Source: Blastocladiella emersonii ATCC 22665 (Eukaryota; Blastocladiomycota; Blastocladiomycetes; Blastocladiales; Blastocladiaceae). From it: a stretch of DNA of 64,000 bases. Position 1 is the first letter of the stretch. Each line of letters begins with the position of its first letter. This document shows, one piece after another, positions 39,264-48,079 of this stretch. The notes under the pieces are model-generated. The model ran no database searches. It was given only the letters and a program-made list of their open reading frames with translations, and had not been told where the DNA came from. A program made the translations under genes and the position numbers. The stretch covers positions 1,329,501 through 1,393,500 of the forward strand of contig JANHCV010000005.1 of NCBI GenBank assembly GCA_025594325.1, given 5' to 3'.

Positions 39264-41089
39264 CCAAGCCGCCGTCGTCGGCCCCGGCCCCGCCCGCGCC
39301 CGCGGTCCAGAAGCCCGCAGCGGCCCCGTCGCAGCCGTCGGCAGCGCAGCAGGAGCCCAGCATGACGTCGGCCGAGATGCACCTGCGCGACTGCGAGCTC
39401 AACGCCGATTTTCTCGCGCGGTACGCGCTGCGCGACGAGCTCGGGTGTGGCGGGTTCGGGTTTGTCGTCACGGTACGCTTTTTTGGTGGGTTGCCTCGGA
39501 CGCGTCGCCCATGCTCACTCACGTGCACGCGTCGGTCACTGGATCGCGTAGGCGGTGCGGCGCGAGGACGGTACGTTGGCCGATCGCGGTGTCACGGTGG
39601 GACCCGGGCATCATGAACTGACTGGCGGGCTGTCGGAGTAGGCCACGACGTGGCCGTCAAGTTCATCCTCAAGAATAAGCTCGGCGCGCAGCAGTGGGCG
39701 CGCGACACGGAGCTCGGCGTGGTGCCCATCGAGGTGTACGTGATCAAGAACGTGCGCCACCGCAGCATCATCGACTTTGTCGACTTTTTCGAGGTACGCG
39801 CTTCGCGCTCTGCTGCGTCACGGATCGCGGACTGACTCGCGTTTGGGATGCTAGGACGACAAGTTCTTCTACCTCGTCATGGAGCTGCACGGCGTGTCGT
39901 GGAACTCGGCGCAGCCGCTGACCACGCTCGTGCGCCCGCTGCCGACCCCCGTGTCGCCGCCGCGCGCGCTCCTCGGCGGCGGCGTCTGCGCGCTGCCGCC
40001 CGGCCCCGGCTCGCCCACTGCCGCCAAGTCGTCGTCGCCCACGCTGGCGACCACGTCGTCGGCCATGCTCAACCGCATCCAGCCCGTGCCCGCGCCGACG
40101 CTCGCTGCCGCGGCGCCGTGCATGACGGGGCTCAAGGGCGGCGCGTCGCCCAGCGGCGGCCCGCCGCGCCTCATGAAGCGCAGCATGACCAGCCTCCCGC
40201 CGCCCACCACGCGCATGGCGCCCAAGCTCGGCCGCCGACAGTCCATGGACCTGTTCGAGTGTATCGAGACGGTACGCTTCTTCACCTCATGCTTTGTCAA
40301 GCGGGTGGCGCGCGCACGTGCGGTATCGCGATACCGCGTCGGTCACACGGCCGGTGATCGGATCAGCGCGTCGCGCCGCGCGTGTGATCACCGGGACGCG
40401 GAAACGGGTGCTAACGCGCGACCGGCCTCGGTTTTCGACCCACCTCGATGTAGCACACGCGCATGCCCGAGAAAATTGTGCGGTACATCTTCCGCCAGGT
40501 CGCCGAGGCCGTCGAGGCGCTCAACCGCATGGGGATCGTGCACCGGTACGCTCTGTTCGGATTGGCAGGGACCGGCGAGCGCGCCTGCTCACACGCATCC
40601 CTCGCGCGCAACCGTAGCGACATCAAGGACGAGAACATTGTGATCGACAGCAGCTACCACGTCAAACTGATCGACTTTGGCTCGGCGGCGCAGATCCCGC
40701 CCGCGGGCAAGCTGTTTGACCGGTTCGCGGGGACGGTGCAGTACTGCCCGCCCGAGATCCTGCAGGGCGAAAAGTACCGCGGCCCCGAGCAGGAGATCTT
40801 CACGCTCGGGATCCTCCTGTACGTGCTCATGTTCGCCGAGCCGCCGTTCGCCAACCCGGTCCAGACGATCCAGATGGACCCGCAGATCCCGCCGCGGTCC
40901 CAGCAGCCCGCCGGGTTCACGCCGTTGCCCGTGGGGGTGGTCCGCCCGCCGGGGTACTACCACGCGATCACGGGCTTCTCGGACGCCAGCGTCGGCCTGC
41001 TCCTCTGGATGCTCGCGAAGCGCCCGCGCGACCGCCCGAGTATCGAGCAAGTGCTCCTCCACCCGTGGCTCACGCAGTGCCACGCCTGA
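38447..41089 (+). CDS. PAS-kinase-like Ser/Thr protein kinase
   Basis: Six exons: 38447-39472, 39552-39570 (19 bp), 39642-39793, 39855-40271, 40454-40545, 40618-41089, giving 725 residues. Residues 1-320 are disordered, rich in Ser/Pro, with polyQ. The kinase domain begins near 330: YALRDELGCGGFGFVVTAVR, VAVKFILKNK (Lys), LGVVPIEVYVIKNVRHRSII, FFYLVMELHG. A low-complexity insert of about 100 residues separates this from SMDLFECIE. Then come GIVHRDIKDENIVIDSS (HRD spans an intron), KLIDFGSAAQIPP (DFG) and GTVQYCPPEILQG. DLFECIE and the PIEV.V helix resemble PASK/Psk. No PAS domain is visible. PASK relatives couple nutrient state to glycogen and translation control. Confidence 0.85.
39233..39262 (+). 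repeat. (CAG)10 microsatellite, polyQ in the kinase
   Basis: Ten consecutive CAG codons encode a Gln10 run in the disordered N-terminus of the kinase. Another CAG/CAA Gln run lies near 39077-39094. Length polymorphism is likely between strains. Confidence 0.85.
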
Positions 41090-41203
41090 GCTGCGGGTGT
41101 GCGGGGGTGGTGGTGGAAGGGGAACGTGTCTGTATTGTCGTTGATGAGAGTCTGTCGTTGCAATGTACAGCTGCTGTTTGGCCATGGTCGAGCGCGATCA
41201 GGA

Positions 41204-42555
41204 TCAGTGCTTCTCCATGACGGCGGCCTTGGCGAGGAGCCGCTCGGCCTACACGAACACGAGCGCGCGCGTGTGTTAGTCGGGCGCCGGACCCGGCCCA
41301 GCGTGAACGAGACGGACGCACCCACTTGACGACGGGCATATCGATCATCTTGCCCTCGAGCGTGAACGCGCCGACGCCGCGCGCCACAAACTCGCGGTAC
41401 CCGGCGACGATCTTCTCGGCCCGCATCACCTCCTTCGGTTTCGGCGAGAAATGCTCGTGAATCCCCTCGATCTGGCCCGGGTGGATCGCCTGCTTGCCCG
41501 TGAACCCCATGCACCGGCCCTCGGCGCACTCCTCGGCCAGCACGCCCGCGTCCTTGTAGTCGATGCACACCAGGTCAATCGCCTGCAGCCCGTGCGCGAC
41601 GGCCGCCGTCACGACCGCCGAACGCGCGTACAGGAGCTCGCGCCGGTGTGGAGTGCGGACCATCGACATGTCCGCGCACAGGTCCTCGCTCGCGAAGACG
41701 AGCGCGTCGAGGCGAGGGGAGGAGGAGGCGATCTCGCGCAGGTTCAGCAGGCCCAGGGCCGACTCGATGCACGCGATCAGGCGGATGTTGCCGCGGCTAC
41801 AGGCGGGTGTGGGGGTGTGAGGGATGGGTACGGGAGGAGGGGGAAGGGAGAGGGCGTACTTGGACTCGACGGCGAGCGAGTCGATCATGCGGTCGACAAA
41901 CGCCACGTCCTGCGCCGACTGGACCTTGGGGATCACGATGCACTCGAGGCGGCTGGACCGGAGCTACGTTCGCGTGAGTGTGTGTGAGCGGGGTCCGCCA
42001 GCGACGAGAACCTCGCGCGCAGAACACGTACAATAACCGTCAAATCATCCAGCTCGAGCCCGGTCCCGATCGCGTTGATCCGGACCGCGCGCTCGCGCTT
42101 GCCGAGGTCGAAACTCTACACCCACTCACAATCAGCCCCCGCGTCGCCCGACCCCGACGCGCAGAACCCGCACGCACCTCGAGCGCATCAAACACGAGCT
42201 GCCGCGCACTCCCCTTGCGGTCCATGGGCACGCCGTCCTCGAGATCGAACACGATGCTGTCGGCGGGCAGCGTGCGCGCCTTGGCCATCTTGCGCTCGTC
42301 GCTCCCGGGCACGTTGAACAGCGACCGCCGCACGCGCTCGGGACGGGACAGCGTCGTCGCGCTGGGCGCGGCGGCAGCGATGGACGTGGAGGGCGTGGTG
42401 GTGCTGTTGTACCGGCGCAGGACCAGCGGGGCGGTCGCCGAGGCGCGGAGGGCGACGGCGACGGGGCGCGCAACGACGGGAAGGGCGGCGCGCGAACGCA
42501 GCAGCGTGCGGGCGCCGGCGCGGAGGGCGGACTTGGCCGCCGTGGATGAATACAT
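41204..42555 (-). CDS. CLYBL: Citramalyl-CoA lyase-like protein (CLYBL), mitochondrial
   Basis: Five exons: 42555-42178, 42115-42032, 41963-41860, 41796-41322, 41248-41204, giving 361 residues. A Ser/Arg/Ala-rich presequence (about 1-55) predicts mitochondrial import. The HpcH/HpaI-citrate lyase beta fold follows: RRSLFNVPGSDERKMAKART, DSIVFDLEDGVPMDRKGSAR, RINAIGTGLELDDL, IVIPKVQSAQDV, IRLIACIESALGLLNLREIA (catalytic Glu), LVFASEDLCADMSM, CIDYKDAGVLAEECAEGRCM and GFTGKQAIHPGQI. The family cleaves citramalyl-CoA and protects B12-dependent methylmalonyl-CoA mutase from itaconyl-CoA, which links it to the MTRR gene 4 kb away. It is divergent to RPAIN (189 bp). Confidence 0.88.
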
Positions 42556-42743
42556 GGTAGGGTGAGCGGTTGTCCTCGACGGGAGAGAGAGCCGGTTGCG
42601 GGCAGACTTCGCCGTTTGGGGTTCGCAGCGGCAGCCGCCACGCGACACCGACGGGTCGGCCGACTTGAACTCCGCGTCCGCTCCCTCTCCCCTCCCCTCA
42701 GCACCACGCCTGCAGCCCATGTAACACACCTACCGCAACTAAC

Positions 42744-43606
42744 ATGTCATCATCCGAAACCTCCTCTTCTTCACCGGCGGGCCGCGACCGGTACCACCGG
42801 ATGCGCGGGACCGGCTCGCCCGCGGCCGACGCGGTGCGGGACCAGGCGCGCCGCCGCGCGCACGAGCGAGCCGCGTCCGCCCGGTCCGCTGTCGTCGAGC
42901 GCGCGCGGCTGCGGCGGGATGCGACCGGGATCGAGGTGCGCTCGCCACCCGCTCCGCCGCGAGCGTGCACTGACCACACCGTCCCGAAAGGAGCTCAAAT
43001 CGCTCGTCCGCGCACACTGGTCCGACTTCGAAGCCTCGTTCACGCCCGACGAGCGCGACGCGCTGGACGCCGACCAGCTCGCGGCGCTCGAGGCCGAGTT
43101 TGTGCGCGAGTGCGAGGACGCGGCGAGCGGCGCCGTGGCAGCGTTGACGCTGACGCCGCCCGCTGACGATCCCGCAGGGTGGATGCCGTCGTCGTCGCAA
43201 TCGTTTGCGATCCCGTCGTCGCCCATGATGCACGCCATGGCCCTCCAGTGCGTCGTGTGCGGCGCACCGGGGCAGATGCAGTTCCAGGGCAACGCGCTGC
43301 GGTGTCGGCAGTGCGCCGTGTGTATCTGGACGGTGCGTAGTGGGGTGTGAGGGGAGGTGGGAGGCGGGCCGCTGACGGTGAGCGGCGTGCGTGTAGCAAG
43401 TCCCGTACGAGGCCGTGGTGCATACCATCGAGCAGACCGAGTGGAACCACTCGCAAATGTACGGCGCGTCCGCCGTCGTCGCGCTCCTCCGCTAACTCGC
43501 GTTGTGTAGCGGCTGCCCGGCACCCCACCTCTCGCGCGGGTACCACCCGGACGAGGGGCTCGTGCTGCACTGCCCCGAGTGCCAGTTCGTCGAGGTCGTT
43601 CTGTAG
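42744..43606 (+). CDS. RPAIN: RPA-interacting protein (RPAIN-like)
   Basis: Four exons: 42744-42935, 42991-43332, 43397-43458, 43510-43606, giving 230 residues. The N-terminus is a basic helix (RDQARRRAHERAASARSA). A helical middle follows (LVRAHWSDFEASFTPDERDA). The C-terminal zinc-binding domain combines LQCVVCGAPGQMQFQGNALR and CRQCAVCIW with HTIEQTEWNHSQIGC and LVLHCPECQFVEVVL. This Cys pattern (CxxC ... CxxC ... CxxC) fits the RPA_interact C-terminal domain. RPAIN imports replication protein A into the nucleus in animals. The assignment is by architecture and Cys spacing; sequence identity looks modest. It ends 30 bp from the IFT27 stop (tail to tail). Confidence 0.72.
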
Positions 43607-43635
43607 CGCGTCAATGTATACCAGTCCCACTCAGA

Positions 43636-44503
43636 TCAGACCCCCTGCCCGTCCTGCAACCCCTTGACGTGCTCCTCGTACGCCTCGTACAGCGCGTTCG
43701 CCACGTAGTAGAAGGGCGACTCGACCTCCGCGTTCGTCGCCTACACACCCCCACGCAACGAGTTAGAACTCAGCCACGTAGCGCGCCGTCATTGGGACGT
43801 ACCGCCGAACACTCGAAATACTCGAGGTTGAGCGACTGCGCGACATCCTGCCCCTGCTGCGCCGTGACGAGCCGCCGGCGGTCCGCAATGTCGCACTTGG
43901 TCGCCACCAGGCACCCGACGAGCGGCGCAGAGTCGCGGATCGTCCCCGCCAGCTTCAGCCACTTGCCGATCCCCGCCAGCGCGTCCTTGTTCGTCACGTC
44001 GTACACGAGAACGAAGGCCGAGGCGCCGGCCGCCTGTTGAGGGAGGAGTGGGGTGGTCAGTTTGGGTCGCGGGGGAGGGAGGGAGGAAGCGGGGCGGCGT
44101 ACGTGGCGCTCCACGATGGTCTGGAACACCTCGTGCCCCGGCATGTCGTAGATGAACAGCTCCACGCACGCGTCCGTCTCCGGGATCGTCACGCTCTTGA
44201 CCACGATGTCGGCCGTCGTGTTCTGGCCGAGGTGGAGAAGGACGGATCGGAGTCGAGGCGCGTCAGCATCTGCGAAAGCGGGTGGACCACGGCCACACAC
44301 GAACCATCTGGTGCGACTTGGAGAACGACGCGCCCTCCGAGTGGAACGCCTGCACGAGGCCCGTCTTGCCCGACCCAAAGTCGCCTGCGAGAAGAACGGC
44401 GGGTGCGTGAGAACGCGAAGTCGGACATAGTAGCAAGGCTCGGAGCAGATCGGATACCGAGGACGGCGACTTTGCCGCGGATGACATATTTCGGTGTTGA
44501 CAT
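43636..44503 (-). CDS. IFT27: IFT27/RABL4 small GTPase
   Basis: Five exons: 44503-44458, 44384-44305, 44222-44103, 44033-43803, 43740-43636, giving 193 residues (human 186). The G1 loop is LGDFGSGKTGLVQAF, split by intron 1. FHSEGASFSKSHQMNTTADI and VVKSVTIPETDACVELFIYD match the IFT27 switch I region rather than Rab proteins. G3 is DMPGHEVF. G4 is VATKCDIADRR (TKCD for NKxD). G5 is FECSA. The C-terminus lacks a prenylation Cys, as in IFT27. It acts with IFT25 in intraflagellar transport complex B. It implies a flagellated (zoospore) stage. All introns are short. Confidence 0.9.
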
Positions 44504-44582
44504 GGTGCGCTTCAGCTTGCTAGATGGCGAGGAGAGGAGAGGAGAAGGGATCGCCGGCGCACGCGAAGAGAGCGAGAACGAC

Positions 44583-44622
44583 GCGCCGAGCCGTCATGTG
44601 AGCGCGCGGAGACGCGTCGCGC
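44583..44622. promoter_or_regulatory. Divergent promoter with CATGTG motif
   Basis: The 191-bp space between IFT27 and the TPR gene holds CGCGCCGAGCCGTCATGTGA followed by GCGCGCGGAGAC. CATGTG lies at 44595-44600, 95 bp upstream of the TPR ATG and about 92 bp upstream of the IFT27 ATG. It closely matches the block upstream of F1. Confidence 0.45.
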
Positions 44623-44694
44623 CTCGCGGTTCCCAAGCTCGCCGCCGCCGCCGCCTTCAACCTGTCCTGCAGCCCCGAAACCAACGTAAACACC

Positions 44695-45137
44695 ATGCAA
44701 GGCGACAACAGCGCGCAATCGTCCGTCGACGAGTGGCTCCTGCTCCGCGTCGGCGCCCTCCCGCGCAACTCGCTCGGCTGGTTCCGGTGCGGCGTCGGGT
44801 TCTACAACAAGAAGGAGTACAGCCGCGCCATCGAGTGCTTCCAAAAGAGCGTTGAGATGGACCCGCAAAACGTACGGCGGACGGGGGTGAGGTGGATGAG
44901 GAAGGGTGCGGGCTTACGCGGGCGCCGTGTAGTACAACGCGTTCCAGATCATGGCGCGCGCGTGTATCGCTGTCAACCGTACAATCTGTTCTCTGGAGAC
45001 CTTGAGGTTCGTGAAGCTGACAGCTGAGTGTGCGTGTAGGGAAAGACGAGGCCATCGCGGCGCTCAAGCAGTCCGTCAACCTCGACAACCCGTCCGACTG
45101 GCAGCTGCTCGTCGAGCTCACCGCCTACCGCGATTAA
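44695..45137 (+). CDS. Small TPR protein
   Basis: Three exons: 44695-44871, 44933-44978, 45040-45137, giving 106 residues. It has three helical TPR-like units: NSLGWFRCGVGFYNKKEYSR, AIECFQKSVEMDPQN then YNAFQIMARACIAVNRKDEA, and IAALKQSVNLDNPSDWQLLV. The pattern of small and aromatic residues (W-G-Y, A-F-P) is that of TPR motifs. It may bind a partner peptide; no specific family is recognised. It is divergently transcribed with IFT27 from a 191-bp promoter, so a flagellar role is possible but only inferred from position. Confidence 0.75.
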
Positions 45138-45330
45138 ACTGTGTCTTCAATGTAACTTTCTGCCTGGGACTTCTTGTTCGCGTGTGTGCCTCACTGCTGT
45201 CACAGCACAGACGTCCCCCTGCGCGCATGAGAACCCCGCTGGCTGAGGGTGAGGCCCACGCGCTCACTCTCGACACAGGGCCGGACAAGCTTGACCACGT
45301 CAGAGCCTCGATCGCAAGGGAAGAGCTCTT

Positions 45331-45366
45331 TGACACGCGCCGAACAATCATGTGATCGCGCGAGAC
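45331..45366 (+). promoter_or_regulatory. E-box-like element upstream of F1
   Basis: GACACGCGCCGAACAATCAT followed by GTGATCGCGCGAGAC, with CATGTG at 45349-45354, about 101-106 bp before the F1 ATG. It matches the elements of copy C, F2/F3 and the IFT27-TPR promoter. Confidence 0.45.
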
Positions 45367-45454
45367 AGGGGCCGATCCGAAAACGCGGTGCGCGCCGTCG
45401 TTTCGTGCCAACGCGAACCTGTCCGCTCTCCCTCCTCCAACGCAATGAAAGCAA

Positions 45455-47824
45455 ATGGACTATTTATCAGACGACGACTTGATGCAACTTTCTCTCGACT
45501 TCATTTACGATGAAGCCCCGACGCAGGCCACCGCAATTGGCGTAGATTTTGACAACTGCGTCTCGCTCGCCGCGGTCCCGACCGAGCTGCTCGCCTTAAT
45601 CCTGCAACTCGCGAACCCGCAGTCCAAAGTGTGCGCAACCAACCGTGAGTTTCGCGCGCTCGCGAGAATGAAGGAGGTCAAACGGAACTGGGCCCGCCGT
45701 CGCCTGACCAAATGGACTGCGGAGGAGCCGACCAGTCGGCGTGTTCGCAGAGTCCCGCGCACCGAGCTCGAGGACCTTATTGGACCGGGGATCCCCTTCA
45801 AGCCGGGAAAGCCTTCGCCGAATCTCTTTCATTGCGCGTCGGAGCTGTTTCTCGACTACATGGAGCCTGACCTCGTCGTCTGCGCGGGCGACCTCGAGGA
45901 GCTCGCTAAGCTCGCCCAGTTTCCCCGCGAACTTCAATCCACTCCGCCCGCCTCGTCGTGGCAGGTTCCCGTCTTCTCGCACATCCAGCTCCTTGTCGCT
46001 GCCGTCACCCGCTCGGAATGCGCCACGGCGACCCGGCTCTTCGAGGCGACGCACACCCACGCCGACGAGCTCCTCTGGGTCCGCGCGGACTGGGTCAAGC
46101 TGCACCCGCCGCCGTCCGATCTCAACATTTACCGCAACCCGCAGGTCATGACGCTGTGTGACTACTTGCTCCAGCTTTCGATCGTGGCGTGGAATCCGGG
46201 GCTCTTCATCGCGCTTCGGAATCTTGGTCTCACGCTCGACGAGCCTGATGACATGCCCAACCTCGCGAAATTGGCGCTCACGACGCTCGCCAAGTACAGG
46301 AGCACGACGAGTCGGCTCACCATGGCGTTGGATTGGTTCTTCGAGTCCGACACGCTCTCGATCGCGGACCACTTGCTCAAATCGGGTCTCGTCGCCTCGC
46401 TTTTGGGCAGCTCGCTCGATAGCGTCCTGGAACACCTTCTCGACGAGTTCACTGACCAGGTCTCAGCCACCCTCTCCCGCAACGATCGCGCGCGCCTTGT
46501 TGCGTGGAGCCTGTCACGCAAGTCGCAGAGTCTCGAGCTTGACCTGCTCGAGTACCTCAACTACAACAATCTTCTTGACGCGCAAACGTGGGCTCTCATT
46601 GTCGTCGAGACGGTGAGCCAGAGCAGTGCCGATAGCCGTGCGATTCGCAAGCTCAGTCGTGAACTCGAGGCGCGACTCGGTGCCAACTTCCTTGACCCAA
46701 TCGTTGATGGTGCGTAACTTTTCCTGCCAAACTCGCTTTTGACGGCTTCCAGCTCATCGTCGCCTTCCTCACTTGTAGCTTTCATATTGTCTTGCGAGGT
46801 TCACGGTACCACCGCGCGCTCTCCGCGGCGCCTCCTCGCTTGCCGGCAACTTTGCGCGACTGAACGGTGGCCGGAACTGCTCGACCGGATCGCCGCAGCC
46901 ATGTTTCACGACTGCCGTCCCGAAAAGTGCCCGCGCTCCGAGCTACGCACGCGCAACGGGCGATCGTGGTCCGCGACTTCGCTCGCGGCTGGCACCAAGC
47001 AGCTGGCGCCGCACTTGGATCGTGTCAAGTTCCAGTTTGCGGCCATCTTTGGCGAGCCGACCGAGACGAACGTTTCGGTCCTGTTCGAGCTCGCTACTCG
47101 GATCCTGTCGCGGGCGGGACTCGCTCATTTTGACGATTTCGCGCCGGCCCACTGGATCGCGGTCGCGGCGCTTCAGGACTTCGACAAGCGTCCCGCGGCT
47201 CTCCAGCTCCTGCAGCAGACGGGTACCGCGTCCAAGTTCCTCGGCATGATGATCATGGCCCAGGTCGACTGCGGCGGGCGCCACATCCGCGCGTTCCTCC
47301 CGATCGACCACAACAAGTCGGACCGAACGTGTCCGAGCTGCCCGCTCGCTAAGCAGGAGCCGTAGTTCGCGACGGTCGTCGACCTCGCACGCTTCGACGG
47401 CGCCATCGCGGGCCTCCCGTCCGTCGCGCAAACGGCTCTCCTTCTCCTCGCCCACGACAGCGCCACGCTTGCCGCCGACGTGCGCCTCTCGAAACTCCCG
47501 CGCCAGCGCAGGCGGTACGAGACCGGGTGCGCGTGGCACCAGCTCCCGCAGCCGAGCCGCGAGCTCGTTCGCGCGCTGATCGGCGCTGATTTTGGAGCGG
47601 TGCTCGATATCGTCGCGAGCGAGTCGCTGCCCACGTGCGCCGACTTTTGGCGACTCGTGCCGGACGGCGCGCTTGACCGCGTGCGGGACGCGCAGTGGAT
47701 TTCGCAGAGCGTACTCAGCCTCAAGGGCCAGAAGGCCGACGAGTGCGTCAAGGAGATCGAGCGGGCCGCGTTCCGCGCGGTGCAGTCGAAGGAGTATAAG
47801 GCGGCGTTGAAGCTGTCGCAGTGA
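45455..47824 (+). pseudogene. F1: F-box-like helical protein, one nonsense codon
   Basis: Exons 45455-46709 and 46779-47824 would encode 766 residues. An F-box-like start lies at residues 37-84 (SLAAVPTELLALILQLANPQ, FRALARMKEVKRNWARRRL). Long helical regions follow, with FSHIQLLVAAVTRSE, LCDYLLQLSIVAWNPGLFIA and LLEYLNYNNLLDAQTWALIV. The conserved family intron comes after VDG. Exon 2 has ELLDRIAAAMFHD, AHWIAVAALQDF, RTCPSCPLAKQEP and FWRLVPDGALDRVRDAQWIS. A single TAG at 47363-47365 replaces the Trp that follows CxxC in F2, F3, F4 and F5. No other lesion is seen, so this is a recent null allele, a readthrough gene, or a sequence error. A ubiquitin-ligase adaptor role is only suggested by the F-box-like segment. 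Confidence 0.65.
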
Positions 47825-47950
47825 GCGCGTTTGAGTACTCGCAGCTTCATCCACACTACAATGACATCTTTAGGTTGCATTTTGCTCTCGGGTTCCGATG
47901 CTGGGTCGAGCGTCTTGAGCAGACAGCAGGAGAAGCGACGAGGCTCGAGG

Positions 47951-47993
47951 CCGCGAAGCGCCACTTATGCGCCACACGTGTTCGCGCCAAACT
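47951..47993 (+). promoter_or_regulatory. Conserved upstream block of L1
   Basis: GCGAAGCGCCACTTATGCGC then CACACGTGTTCG, with CACGTG at 47975-47980, about 105 bp before the L1 ATG. L2 has the matching block at 59992-60033. Confidence 0.45.
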
Positions 47994-48079
47994 TGGGGCT
48001 CCGAGTGCGCGAGCCGCCTTCCTGTGCGCCACCGTCGGCGCCCCCTCTCTCCCTCCCCCACACATCCTCAGTGCATGCA

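Noticed and set aside
47831-48079. In-frame extension upstream of L1
   Set aside because: It has no ATG at the distal end, contains the conserved promoter block, and L2 starts at the equivalent internal ATG.
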